The position numbers and the translations under genes are program-made. The notes below the pieces were generated by a model. The model made no database searches. It saw nothing but the letters and a program-made list of their open reading frames with translations, and had not been told where the DNA came from. DNA of 21,863 bases from Euglena gracilis (Eukaryota; Euglenozoa; Euglenophyceae; Euglenales; Euglenaceae), in NCBI GenBank assembly GCA_900893395.1, contig CAAHFI011083885.1, forward strand, positions 1 through 21,863, read 5' to 3'. Below are positions 8,316 through 20,885 of this stretch, piece after piece (positions within the stretch are counted from its first letter, which is position 1; each line of letters begins with the position of its first letter).

Positions 8316-11300
8316 GGATCGCCGACCTCTAGCCGGGGCAGAGCGCTCGTTTTTGGAGCGCCGACGCAGCCGATTTCGGCCGAAAACGGCCGAAAAATGA
8401 CGTTTTTGGGGCGTCCGTTAACGTGCTATTTTGCGCCTCCCGGGCGGTAACTGCTGCGTTTTACGCACGCCCGCCGGCAAAATTGCGCCTGTCCGCCCGC
8501 CGCCCTTCGCAACAATTAGGTAAAGGATCGCCGACCTCTAGCCGGGGCAGAGCGCTCGTTTTTGGAGCGCCGACGCAGCCGATTTCGGCCGAAAACGGCC
8601 GAAAAATGACGTTTTTTGGGGCGTCCGTTACCAACGTGCTATTTTGCGCCTCCCGGGCGGTAACTGCTGCGTTTTACGCACGCCCGCCGCAAAATTGCGC
8701 CTGTCCGCCCGCCGCCCTTCGCAACAATTAGGTAAAGGATCGCCGACCTCTAGCCGGGGCAGAGCGCTCGTTTTTGGAGCGCCGACGCAGCCGATTTCGG
8801 CCGAAAACGGCCGAAAAATGACGTTTTTGGGGGCGTCCGTTACCAACGTGCTATTTTGCGCCTCCCGGGCGGTAACTGCTGCGTTTTACGCACGCCGCGC
8901 CGGCAAAATTGCGCCTGTCCGCCCGCCGCCCTTCGCAACAATTAGGTAAAGGATCGCCGACCTCTAGCCGGGGCAGAGCGCTCGTTTTTGGAGCGCCGAC
9001 GCAGCGATTTCGGCCGAAAACGGCCGAAAAATGACGTTTTTGGGGCGTCCGTTACCAACGTGCTATTTTGCGCCTCCCGGGCGGTAACTGCTGCGTTTTA
9101 CGCACGCCCGCCGGCAAAATTGCGCCTGTCCGCCGCCGCCCTTCGCAACAATTAGGTAAAGGATCGCCGACCTCTAGCCGGGGCAGAGCGCTCGTTTTGG
9201 AGCGCCGACGCAGCCGATTTCGGCCGAAAACGGCCGAAAAATGACGTTTTTTGGGGCGTCCGTTACCAACGTGCTATTTTGCGCCTCCCGGGCGGTAACT
9301 GCTGCGTTTTACGCACGCCCGCCGGGCAAAATTGCGCCTGTCCGCCCCGCCCTTCGCAACAAGGTAAAGGATCGCCGACCTCTAGCCGGGGCAGAGCGCT
9401 CGTTTTTGGAGCGCCGACGCCGCGATTTCGGCCGAAAACGGCCGAAAAATGACGTTTTTGGGGCGTCCGTTACCAACGTGCTATTTTGCGCCTCCCGGGC
9501 GGTAACTGCTGCGTTTTACGCACGCCCGGCGGGCAAAATTGCGCCTGTCCGCCGCCGCCCTTCGCAACAATTAGGTAAAGGATCGCCGACCTCTAGCCGG
9601 GGCAGAGCGCTCGTTTTTGGAGCGCCGGCGCAGCCGATTTCGGCCGAAAACGGCCGAAAAGACGTTTTTTGGGGCGTCCGTTACCAACGTGCTATTTTGC
9701 GCCTCCCGGGCGGTAACTGCTGCGTTTTACGCACGCCCGCCGCAAAATTGCGCCTGTCCGCCCGCCGCCCTTCGCAACAATTAGGTAAAGGATCGCCGAC
9801 CTCTAGCCGGGGCAGAGCGCTCGTTTTTGGAGCGCCGACGCAGCCGATTTCGGCCGAAAACGGCCGAAAAATGACGTTTTTTGGGGCGTCCGTTACCAAT
9901 GCTATTTTGCGCCTCCCGGGCGGTAACTGCTGCGTTTTACGCACGCCCGCCGGGCAAAATTGCGCCTGTCCGCCGCCGCCCTTCGCAACAATTGGTAAAG
10001 GATCGCCGACCTCTAGCCGGGGCAGAGCGCTCGTTTTTGGAGCGCCGACGCAGCCGATTTCGGCCGAAAACGGCCGAAAAATGACGTTTTTGGGGCGTCC
10101 GTTACCAACGTGCTATTTTGCGCCTCCCGGGCGGTAACTGCTGCGTTTTACGCACGCCGCGCCGCAAAATTGCGCCTGTCCGCCGCCGCCCTTCGCAACA
10201 ATTAGGTAAAGGATCGCCGACCTCTAGCCGGGGCAGAGCGCTCGTTTTTGGAGCGCCGACGCAGCCGATTTCGGCCGAAAACGGCCGAAAAATGACGTTT
10301 TTGGGGCGTCCGTTACCAACGTGCTATTTTGCGCCTCCCGGGCGGTAACTGCTGCGTTTTACGCACGCCGCCGCGGCAAAATTGCGCCTGTCCGCCGCCG
10401 CCCTTCGCAACAATTAGGTAAAGGATCGCCGACCTCTAGCCGGGGCAGAGCGCTCGTTTTTGGAGCGCCGACGCAGCCGATTTCGGCCGAAAACGGCCGA
10501 AAAATGACGTTTTTTGGGGCGTCCGTTACCAACGTGCTATTTTGCGCCTCCCGGGCGGTAACTGCTGCGTTTTACGCACGCCGCCGCGGCAAAATTGCGC
10601 CTGTCCGCCCGCCCCCTTCGCAACAATTAGGTAAAGGATCGCCGACCTCTAGCCGGGGCAGAGCGCTCGTTTTTGGAGCGCCGACGCAGCCGATTTCGGC
10701 CGAAAACGGCCGAAAAATGACGTTTTTTGGGGGCGTCCGTTACCAACGTGCTATTTTGCGCCTCCCGGGCGGTAACTGCTGCGTTTTACGCACGCCGCGC
10801 CGGGCAAAATTGCGCCTGTCCGCCCGCCGCCCTTCGCAACAATTAGGTAAAGGATCGCCGACCTCTAGCCGGGGCAGAGCGCTCGTTTTTGGAGCGCCGA
10901 CGCAGCCGATTTCGGCCGAAAACGGCCGAAAAATGACGTTTTTTGGGGCGCCGTTACCAACGTGCTATTTTGCGCCTCCCGGGCGGTAACTGCTGCGTTT
11001 TACGCACGCCGGCGCCGGCAAAATTGCGCCTGTCCGCCCCGCCCTTCGCAACAATTAGGTAAAGGATCGCCGACCTCTAGCCGGGGCAGAGCGCTCGTTT
11101 TTGGAGCGCCGACGCAGCCGATTTCGGCCGAAAACGGCCGAAAAATGACGTTTTTTGGGGCGTCCGTTACCAACGTGCTATTTTGCGCCTCCCGGGCGGT
11201 AACTGCTGCGTTTTACGCACGCCCGCGCGGCAAAATTGCCCTGTCCGCCGCCGCCCTTCGCAACAATTAGGTAAAGGATCGCCGACCTCTAGCCGGGGAG

Positions 11301-14300
11301 AGCGCTCGTTTTTGGAGCGCCGGCAGCCGATTTCGGCCGAAAATGGCCGAAAAATGACGTTTTTGGGGCGTCCGTTACCAACGTGCTATTTTGCGCCTCC
11401 CGGGCGGTAACTGCTGCGTTTTACGCACGCCCGCCGGGCAAAATTGCGCCTGTCCGCGCCGCCCCCGCAACAATTAGGTAAAGGATCGCCGACCTCTAGC
11501 CGGGGCAGAGCGCTCGTTTTTGGAGCGCCGACGCAGCCGATTTCGGCCGAAAACGGCCGAAAAATGACGTTTTTTGGGGCGTCCGTTACCAACGTGCTAT
11601 TTTGCGCCTCCCGGGCGGTAACTGCTGCGTTTTACGCACGCGCGCCGCAAAATTGCGCCTGTCCGCCGCCGCCCTTCGCAACAATTAGGTAAAGGATCGC
11701 CGACCTCTAGCCGGGGCAGAGCGCTCGTTTTTGGAGCGCCGACGCAGCCGATTTCGGCCGAAAACGGCCGAAAAATGACGTTTTTGGGGCGTCCGTTACC
11801 ACGTGCTATTTTGCGCCTCCCGGGCGGTAACTGCTGCGTTTTACGCACGCCCGCCGGGCAAAATTGCGCCTGTCCGCCGCCGCCCTTCGCAACAATAGGT
11901 AAAGGATCGCCGACCTCTAGCCGGGGCAGAGCGCTCGTTTTTGGAGCGCCGACGCAGCCGATTTCGGCCGAAAACGGCCGAAAAATGACGTTTTTGGGGC
12001 GCCGTTACCAACGTGCTATTTTGCGCCTCCCGGGCGGTAACTGCTGCGTTTTACGCACGCCCGCCGGGCAAAATTGCGCCTGTCCGCCGCCGCCCTTCGC
12101 AACAATTAGGTAAAGGATCGCCGACCTCTAGCCGGGGCAGAGCGCTCGTTTTTGGAGCGCCGACGCAGCCGATTTCGGCCGAAAACGGCCGAAAAATGAC
12201 GTTTTTGGGGCGTCCGTTACCAACGTGCTATTTTGCGCCTCCCGGGCGGTAACTGCTGCGTTTTACGCACGCCGCGCCGGCAAAATTGCGCCTGTCCGCC
12301 GCCGCCCTTCGCAACAATTAGGTAAAGGATCGCCGACCTCTAGCCGGGGCAGAGCGCTCGTTTTTGGAGCGCCGACGCAGCCGATTTCGGCCGAAAACGG
12401 CCGAAAAATGACGTTTTTGGGGCGTCCGTTACCAACGTGCTATTTTGCGCCTCCCGGGCGGTAACTGCTGCGTTTTACGCACGCCGCGCCGGGCAAAATT
12501 GCGCCTGTCCGCCGCCGCCCTTCGCAACAATTAGGTAAAGGATCGCCGACCTCTAGCCGGGGCAGAGCGCTCGTTTTTGGAGCGCCGGCAGCCGATTTCG
12601 GCCGAAAACGGCCGAAAAATGACGTTTTTTGGGGCGTCCGTTACCAACGTGCTATTTTGCGCCTCCCGGGCGGTAACTGCTGCGTTTTACGCACGCCGGC
12701 GCAAAATTGCGCCTGTCCGCCGCCGCCCTTCGCAACAAGTGGTAAAGGATCGCCGACCTCTAGCCGGGGCAGAGCGCTCGTTTTTGGAGCGCCGACGCAG
12801 CCGATTTCGGCCGAAAACGGCCGAAAAATGACGTTTTTTGGGGCGTCCGTTACCAACGTGCTATTTTGCGCCTCCCGGGCGGTAACTGCTGCGTTTTACG
12901 CACGCCCGCCGGGCAAAATTGCGCCTGTCCGCCGCCGCCCTTCGCAACAATTAGGTAAAGGATCGCCGACCTCTAGCCGGGGCAGAGCGCTCGTTTTTGG
13001 AGCGCCGACGCAGCCGATTTCGGCCGAAAACGGCCGAAAAATGACGTTTTTGGGGCGTCCGTTACCAACGTGCTATTTTGCGCCTCCCGGGCGGTAACTG
13101 CTGCGTTTTACGCACGCCCGCCGCCGGCAAAATTGCGCCTGTCCGCCGCCGCCCTTCGCAACAATTAGGTAAAGGATCGCCGACCTCTAGCCGGGGCAGA
13201 GCGCTCGTTTTTGGAGCGCCGACGCAGCCGATTTCGGCCGAAAACGGCCGAAAAATGACGTTTTTGGGGCGTCCGTTACCAACGTGCTATTTTGCGCCTC
13301 CCGGGCGGTAACTGCTGCGTTTTACGCACGCCCGCCGGCAAAATTGCCGTCCGCCGCCCTTCGCAACAATTGGTAAAGGATCGCCGACCTCTAGCCGGGG
13401 CAGAGCGCTCGTTTTTGGAGCGCCGACGCAGCCGATTTCGGCCGAAAACGGCCGAAAAATGACGTTTTTGGGGCGTCCGTTACCAACGTGCTATTTTGCG
13501 CCTCCCGGGCGGTAACTGCTGCGTTTTACGCACGCCGGCGCCGCAAAATTGCGCTGTCCGCCCGCCGCCCTTCGCAACAATTAGGTAAAGGATCGCCGAC
13601 CTCTAGCCGGGGCAGAGCGCTCGTTTTTGGAGCGCCGGCGCGATTTCGGCCGAAAACGGCCGAAAAATGACGTTTTTTGGGGCGTCCGTTACCAACGTGC
13701 TATTTTGCGCCTCCCGGGCGGTAACTGCTGCGTTTTACGCACGCCCGCCGGCAAAATTGCGCCTGTCCGCCCGCCGCCCTTCGCAACAATTAGGTAAAGG
13801 ATCGCCGACCTCTAGCCGGGGCAGAGCGCTCGTTTTTGGAGCGCCGACGCAGCCGATTTCGGCCGAAAACGGCCGAAAAATGACGTTTTTTGGGGCGTCC
13901 GTTACCAACGTGCTATTTTGCGCCTCCCGGGCGGTAACTGCTGCGTTTTACGCACGCCCGCCGGCAAAATTGCGCCTGTCCGCCGCCGCCCTTCGCAACA
14001 ATTAGGTAAAGGATCGCCGACCTCTAGCCGGGGCAGAGCGCTCGTTTTTGGAGCGCCGACGCAGCCGATTTCGGCCGAAAACGGCCGAAAAATGACGTTT
14101 TTGGGGCGTCCGTTACCAACGTGCTATTTTGCGCCTCCCGGGCGGTAACTGCTGCGTTTTACGCACGCCGCCGCGCGGCAAAATTGCGCCTGTCCGCCGC
14201 CGCCCTTCGCAACAAGTAGGTAAAGGATCGCCGACCTCTAGCCGGGGCAGAGCGCTCGTTTTTGGAGCGCCGACGCAGCCGATTTCGGCCGAAAACGGCC

Positions 14301-16531
14301 GAAAAATGACGTTTTTGGGGCGTCCGTTACCAACGTGCTATTTTGCGCCTCCCGGGCGGTAACTGCTGCGTTTTACGCACGCCCGCCGCAAAATTGCGCC
14401 TGTCCGCCGCCGCCCTTCGCAACAATTAGGTAAAGGATCGCCGACCTCTAGCCGGGGCAGAGCGCTCGTTTTTGGAGCGCCGACGCAGCCGATTTCGGCC
14501 GAAAACGGCCGAAAAAGACGTTTTTGGGGCGTCCGTTACCAACGTGCTATTTTGCGCCTCCCGGGCGGTAACTGCTGCGTTTTACGCACGCCCGCCGCAA
14601 AATTGCGCCTGTCCGCCGCCGCCCTTCGCAACAATTAGGTAAAGGATCGCCGACCTCTAGCCGGGGCAGAGCGCTCGTTTTTGGAGCGCCGACGCAGCCG
14701 ATTTCGGCCGAAAACGGCCGAAAAATGACGTTTTTGGGCGTCCGTTACCAACGTGCTATTTTGCGCCTCCCGGGCGGTAACTGCTGCGTTTTACGCACGC
14801 CGCGCCGGCAAAATTGCGCCTGTCCGCCGCCGCCCTTCGCAACAATTAGGTAAAGGATCGCCGACCTCTAGCCGGGGCAGAGCGCTCGTTTTTGGAGCGC
14901 CGGCAGCCGATTTCGGCCGAAAACGGCCGAAAAATGACGTTTTTTGGGGCGTCCGTTACCAACGTGCTATTTTGCGCCTCCCGGGCGGTAACTGCTGCGT
15001 TTTACGCACGCCGCGCCGGCAAAATTGCGCCTGTCCGCCGCCGCCCTTCGCAACAATTGGTAAAGGATCGCCGACCTCTAGCCGGGGCAGAGCGCTCGTT
15101 TTTGGAGCGCCGACGCAGCCGATTTCGGCCGAAAACGGCCGAAAAATGACGTTTTTGGGGCGTCCGTTACCAACGTGCTATTTTGCGCCTCCCGGGCGGT
15201 AACTGCTGCGTTTTACGCCGCCGGCAAAATTGCGCCTGTCCGCCGCCGCCCTTCGCAACAATTAGGTAAAGGATCGCCGACCTCTAGCCGGGGCAGAGCG
15301 CTCGTTTTTGGAGCGCCGACGCAGCCGATTTCGGCCGAAAACGGCCGAAAAATGACGTTTTTGGGGCCCGTTACCAACGTGCTATTTTGCGCCTCCCGGG
15401 CGGTAACTGCTGCGTTTTACGCACGCCGCCGCGGCAAAATTGCGCCTGTCCGCCGCCGCCCTTCGCAACAAAGGTAAAGGATCGCCGACCTCTAGCCGGG
15501 GCAGAGCGCTCGTTTTTGGAGCGCCGACGCAGCCGATTTCGGCCGAAAACGGCCGAAAAATGACGTTTTTGGGGCGTCCGTTACCAACGTGCTATTTTGC
15601 GCCTCCCGGGCGGTAACTGCTGCGTTTTACGCACGCCGCGCCGGCAAAATTGCGCCTGTCCGCGCCGCCCTTCGCAACAATTAGGTAAAGGATCGCCGAC
15701 CTCTAGCCGGGGCAGAGCGCTCGTTTTTGGAGCGCCGGCGCAGCCGATTTCGGCCGAAAACGGCCGAAAAATGACGTTTTTGGGGCGTCCGTTACCAACG
15801 TGCTATTTTGCGCCTCCCGGGCGGTAACTGCTGCGTTTTACGCACGCCCGCCGCAAAATTGCGCCTGTCCGCCGCCGCCCTTCGCAACATTGGTAAAGGA
15901 TCGCCGACCTCTAGCCGGGGCAGAGCGCTCGTTTTTGGAGCGCCGACGCAGCCGATTTCGGCCGAAAACGGCCGAAAAATGACGTTTTTGGGGCGCCGTT
16001 ACGTGCTATTTTGCGCCTCCCGGGCGGTAACTGCTGCGTTTTACGCACGCCGCGCCGGCAAAATTGCGCTGTCCGCCCGCCGCCCTTCGCAACAATTAGG
16101 TAAAGGATCGCCGACCTCTAGCCGGGGCAGAGCGCTCGTTTTTGGAGCGCCGACGCAGCCGATTTCGGCCGAAAACGGCCGAAAAATGACGTTTTTGGGG
16201 CGTCCGTTACCAACGTGCTATTTTGCGCCTCCCGGGCGGTAACTGCTGCGTTTTACGCACGCCCGGCGGGGCAAAATTGCGCCTGTCCGCCGCCGCCCTT
16301 CGCAACAATTAGGTAAAGGATCGCCGACCTCTAGCCGGGGCAGAGCGCTCGTTTTTGGAGCGCCGACGCAGCCGATTTCGGCCGAAAACGGCCGAAAAAT
16401 GACGTTTTTTGGGGCGTCCGTTACCAACGTGCTATTTTGCGCCTCCCGGGCGGTAACTGCTGCGTTTTACGCACGCCCGCCCGGGCAAAATTGCGCCTGT
16501 CCGCCGCCGCCCTTCGCAACAATTAGGTAAA

Positions 16532-16736
16532 GGATCGCCGACCTCTAGCCGGGCAGAGCGCTCGTTTTTGGAGCGCCGACGCAGCCGGCGAAAACGGCCG
16601 AAAAATGACGTTTTTGGGGCGTCCGTTACCAACGTGCTATTTTGCGCCTCCCGGGCGGTAACTGCTGCGTTTTACGCACGCCCGGCGGGCAAAATTGCGC
16701 CTGTCCGCCCGCCGCCCTTCGCAACAATTAGGTAAA
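16532..16736 (+). repeat. Monomer with deletion in the palindrome region (205 bp)
   Basis: The unit reads GACGCAGCCGGCGAAAACGG, so the ATTTCGGCC part of the palindrome is lost and only one clean CGGCCGAAAA remains. The rest is near consensus. Confidence 0.8.
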
Positions 16737-16948
16737 GGATCGCCGACCTCTAGCCGGGGCAGAGCGCTCGTTTTTGGAGCGCCGACGGCCGATTTCGGCC
16801 GAAAACGGCCGAAAACGAAAAATGACGTTTTTTGGGGGCCCGTTACCAACGTGCTATTTTGCGCCTCCCGGGCGGTAACTGCTGCGTTTTACGCACGCCG
16901 CGCCGCAAAATTGCGCCCCGCCGCCGCCCTTCGCAACAATTAGGTAAA
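16737..16948 (+). repeat. Monomer with six-base gain after the 10-mer repeat
   Basis: After CGGCCGAAAACGGCCGAAAA the unit adds a further CGAAAA before ATGACG, a local gain in the same place where neighbouring units show losses. It also reads GACGGCCG instead of GACGCAGCCG, and GCGCCCCGCC instead of GCGCCTGTCCGCC later in the unit. Confidence 0.75.
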
Positions 16949-17368
16949 GGATCGCCGACCTCTAGCCGGGGCAGAGCGCTCGTTTTTGGAGCGCCGCGCA
17001 GCCGATTTCGGCCGAAAACGGCCGAAAAATGACGTTTTTGGGGCGTCCGTTACCAACGTGCTATTTTGCGCCTCCCGGGCGGTAACTGCTGCGTTTTACG
17101 CACGCCCGCCGGCAAAATTGCGCCTGTCCGCCGCCGCCCTTCGCAACAAGGTAAAGGATCGCCGACCTCTAGCCGGGGCAGAGCGCTCGTTTTTGGAGCG
17201 CCGACGCAGCCGATTTCGGCCGAAAACGGCCGAAAAATGACGTTTTTGGGGCGTCCGTTACCAACGTGCTATTTTGCGCCTCCCGGGCGGTAACTGCTGC
17301 GTTTTACGCACGCCCGCCGGGCAAAATTGCGCCTGTCCGCCCGCCGCCCTTCGCAACAATTAGGTAAA

Positions 17369-17572
17369 GGATCGCCGACCTCTAGCCGGGGCAGAGCGCT
17401 CGTTTTTGGAGCGCCGCGCACGCGGCCGAAAACGGCCGAAAAATGACGTTTTGGGGCGTCCGTTACCAACGTGCTATTTTGCGCCTCCCGGGCGGTAACT
17501 GCTGCGTTTTACGCACGCCGGCGCCGCAAAATTGCGCCTGTCCGCCGCCGCCCTTCGCAACAATTAGGTAAA
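17369..17572 (+). repeat. Monomer with deletion before the 10-mer repeat (204 bp)
   Basis: The unit reads GCGCCGCGCACGCGGCCGAA, replacing the usual GACGCAGCCGATTTCGGCC stretch and destroying the 12 bp palindrome. The downstream half is near consensus apart from a four-base T run (GACGTTTTGG). Confidence 0.75.
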
Positions 17573-19675
17573 GGATCGCCGACCTCTAGCCGGGGCAGAG
17601 CGCTCGTTTTTGGAGCGCCGACGCAGCCGATTTCGGCCGAAAACGGCCGAAAAATGACGTTTTTTGGGGCGCCGTTACCAACGTGCTATTTTGCGCCTCC
17701 CGGGCGGTAACTGCTGCGTTTTACGCACGCCCGCCGCAAAATTGCGCCTGTCCGCCCGCCGCCCTTCGCAACAATTAGGTAAAGGATCGCCGACCTCTAG
17801 CCGGGGCAGAGCGCTCGTTTTTGGAGCGCCGACGCAGCCGATTTCGGCCGAAAATGGCCGAAAAATGACGTTTTTGGGGCGTCCGTTACCAACGTGCTAT
17901 TTTGCGCCTCCCGGGCGGTAACTGCTGCGTTTTACGCACGCGCCGCCGGCAAAATTGCGCCTGTCCGCCGCCGCCCTTCGCAACAATTAGGTAAAGGATC
18001 GCCGACCTCTAGCCGGGGCAGAGCGCTCGTTTTTGGAGCGCCGACGCAGCCGATTTCGGCCGAAAACGGCCGAAAAATGACGTTTTTGGGGCGTCCGTTA
18101 CCAACGTGCTATTTTGCGCCTCCCGGGCGGTAACTGCTGCGTTTTACGCACGCCCGCCGCAAAATTGCCGTCCGCCGCCGCCCTTCGCAACAATTAGGTA
18201 AAGGATCGCCGACCTCTAGCCGGGGCAGAGCGCTCGTTTTTGGAGCGCCGCGCAGCCGATTTCGGCCGAAAACGGCCGAAAAAGACGTTTTTTGGGGCGT
18301 CCGTTACCAACGTGCTATTTTGCGCCTCCCGGGCGGTAACTGCTGCGTTTTACGCACGCCGCGCCGGCAAAATTGGCCTGTCCGCCGCCGCCCTTCGCAA
18401 CAATTAGGTAAAGGATCGCCGACCTCTAGCCGGGGCAGAGCGCTCGTTTTTGGAGCGCCGACGCAGCCGATTTCGGCCGAAAACGGCCGAAAAATGACGT
18501 TTTTGGGGCGTCCGTTACCAACGTGCTATTTTGCGCCTCCCGGGCGGTAACTGCTGCGTTTTACGCACGCCGGCTGCCGCAAAATTGCGCCTGTCCGCCC
18601 GCCGCCTTCGCAACAAGGTAAAGGATCGCCGACCTCTAGCCGGGGCAGAGCGCTCGTTTTTGGAGCGCCGACGCAGCCGATTTCGGCCGAAAACGGCCGA
18701 AAAATGACGTTTTTGGGGCGTCCGTTACCAACGTGCTATTTTGCGCCTCCCGGGCGGTAACTGCTGCGTTTTACGCACGCCCGCCGGCAAAATTGCGCCT
18801 GTCCGCCCGCCGCCCTTCGCAACAATTAGGTAAAGGATCGCCGACCTCTAGCCGGGCAGAGCGCTCGTTTTTGGAGCGCCGACGCAGCCGATTTCGGCCG
18901 AAAACGGCCGAAAAATGACGTTTTTGGGGCGTCCGTTACCAACGTGCTATTTTGCGCCTCCCGGGCGTAACTGCTGCGTTTTACGCACGCCGGCGCAAAA
19001 TTGCGCCTGTCCGCCCCCGCCCTTCGCAACAATTAGGTAAAGGATCGCCGACCTCTAGCCGGGGCAGAGCGCTCGTTTTTGGAGCGCCGACGCAGCCGAT
19101 TTCGGCCGAAAACGCCGAAAAATGACGTTTTTGGGGCCCGTTACCAACGTGCTATTTTGCGCCTCCCGGGCGGTAACTGCTGCGTTTTACGCACGCCCGC
19201 CGGGCAAAATTGCGCCTGTCCGCCCGCCGCCCTTCGCAACAATTAGGTAAAGGATCGCCGACCTCTAGCCGGGGCAGAGCGCTCGTTTTTGGAGCGCCGA
19301 GCCGCGATTTCGGCCGAAAACGGCCGAAAAATGACGTTTTTTGGGGCGTCCGTTACCAACGTGCTATTTTGCGCCTCCCGGGCGGTAACTGCTGCGTTTT
19401 ACGCACGCCGCCGCGGCAAAATTGCGCCTGTCCGCCCGCCGCCCTTCGCAACAATTAGGTAAAGGATCGCCGACCTCTAGCCGGGGCAGAGCGCTCGTTT
19501 TGGAGCGCCGACGCAGCCGATTTCGGCCGAAATGGCCGAAAAATGACGTTTTTTGGGGCGTCCGTTACCAACGTGCTATTTTGCGCCTCCCGGGCGGTAA
19601 CTGCTGCGTTTTACGCACGCCCGCCGCGGAAAATTGCGCCTGTCCGCCCGCCGCCCTTCGCAACAATTAGGTAAA

Positions 19676-19870
19676 GGATCGCCGACCTCTAGCCGGGCAG
19701 AGCGCTCGTTTTTGGAGCGCCGACGCAGCCGATTTCGGCCGGAAAAATGACGTTTTTGGGCGTGTTACCAAGTGCTATTTTGCGCCTCCCGGGCGGTAAC
19801 TGCTGCGTTTTACGCACGCCCGCGCGGCAAAATTGCGCCTGTCCGCCCCCGCCCTTCGCAACAAGGTAAA
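19676..19870 (+). repeat. Short monomer (195 bp) with 10-mer loss
   Basis: The palindrome region reads TTTCGGCCGGAAAAATGACG, so one CGGCCGAAAA copy is missing. The next segment is also shortened (GGGCGTGTTACCAAGTGC), and the unit end is CAACAAGG. Three changes in one unit is unusual for the core. Confidence 0.8.
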
Positions 19871-20284
19871 GGATCGCCGACCTCTAGCCGGGGCAGAGCG
19901 CTCGTTTTTGGAGCGCCGACGCAGCCGATTTCGGCCGAAAACGGCCGAAAAATGACGTTTTTGGGCGGCCGTTACCAACGTGCTATTTTGCGCCTCCCGG
20001 GCGGTAACTGCTGCGTTTTACGCACGCCCGCCGGCAAAATTGCGCCTGTCCGCCGCCGCCCTTCGCAACAATTAGGTAAAGGATCGCCGACCTCTAGCCG
20101 GGCAGAGCGCTCGTTTTTGGAGCGCCGACGCAGCCGATTTCGGCCGAAAACGGCCGAAAAAATGACGTTTTTTGGGGCGTTACAACGTGCTATTTTGCGC
20201 CTCCCGGGCGGTAACTGCTGCGTTTTACGCACGCCGGGCAAAATTGCGCCTGTCCGCCGCCGCCCTTCGCAACAATTAGGTAAA

Positions 20285-20483
20285 GGATCGCCGACCTCTA
20301 GCCGGGGCAGAGCGCTCGTTTTTGGAGCGCCGACGCAGCCGATTTCGGCCGAAAAATGACGTTTTTGGGGCGTCCGTTACCAACGTGCTATTTTGCGCCT
20401 CCCGGGCGGTAACTGCTGCGTTTTACGCACGCCGCGCGGCAAAATTGCGCCTCCGCCGCCGCCCTTCGCAACAATTAGGTAAA
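20285..20483 (+). repeat. Short monomer (199 bp) with exact loss of one 10-mer
   Basis: The unit reads GATTTCGGCCGAAAAATGAC, which is the consensus minus exactly one CGGCCGAAAA. This is what replication slippage between two direct 10 bp repeats would give. A second small loss is seen at GCGCCTCCGCC. Confidence 0.85.
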
Positions 20484-20693
20484 GGATCGCCGACCTCTAG
20501 CCGGGGCAGAGCGCTCGTTTTTGGAGCGCCGGCGCAGCCGATTTCGGCCGAAAACGGCCGAAAAATGACGTTTTTTGGGGCGTCCGTTACCAATGCTATT
20601 TTGCGCCTCCCGGGCGGTAACTGCTGCGTTTTACGCACGCCCGCCGCGGCAAAATTGCGCCTGTCCGCCCGCCGCCCTTCGCAACAATGTAAA

Positions 20694-20885
20694 GGATCGC
20701 CGACCTCTAGCCGGGGCAGAGCGCTCGTTTTTGGAGCGCCGACGCAGCCGAAAACGGCCGAAAATGACGTTTTTTGGGGCGTTACAACGTGCTATTTTGC
20801 GCCTCCGGGCGGTAACTGCTGTTTTACGCACGCCCGCCGGCAAAATTGCGCCTATCCGCCGCCGCCCTTCGCAACAATTGGTAAA
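20694..20885 (+). repeat. Shortest core-type monomer (192 bp)
   Basis: The palindrome's left half is missing (GCAGCCGAAAACGGCCGAAA), the post-T-run segment is shortened (GGGGCGTTACAACGTG), CTGCTG plus GCG is reduced to CTGCTG before TTTTACG, and the unit end is CAATTGG. It has several independent losses. Confidence 0.8.

Larger units (their letters stand above)
2378..19675 (+). repeat. Homogeneous core: 82 subfamily B monomers
   Basis: Eighty-two units average about 211 bp. Most segments are identical from unit to unit. Variation is concentrated in five places: five versus six T after AATGACG; GGGGCGTCCG versus GGGGCGCCG; the C/G-only block between ACGCACG and AAAATTG; the second GC block (CCGCCGCCGCCC, CCGCCCGCCGCCC or CCGCCCCGCCC); and the unit end (CAATTAGG, CAATTGG, CAAGG). 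By eye these alleles show no fixed multi-unit order, so I do not call a higher-order repeat. High identity over 17 kb is the pattern expected from recent homogenisation by unequal exchange or conversion. Confidence 0.93.

Noticed and set aside
9241-10137. The longest open frame (298 codons, plus strand), and dozens of 60-240 codon frames on both strands
   Set aside because: They are translations of the satellite. The frame changes from unit to unit with indels, each frame normally stops within one unit, the same peptides recur in different frames, and no known domain is seen.
2378-19675. A gene for a protein with about 71-residue tandem repeats (213 bp is divisible by three)
   Set aside because: Consensus units contain stops in all three plus frames (CGGTAAC, ATTAGG, GGTAAA) and unit lengths vary freely between 204 and 216, so no frame is under selection.
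2378-19675. Higher-order repeat (fixed multi-monomer unit)
   Set aside because: Unit-by-unit listing of the T5/T6 choice for most of the core, and of the GACGC-region and unit-end alleles, gave no consistent period by eye. An all-against-all unit alignment would be needed to exclude it.
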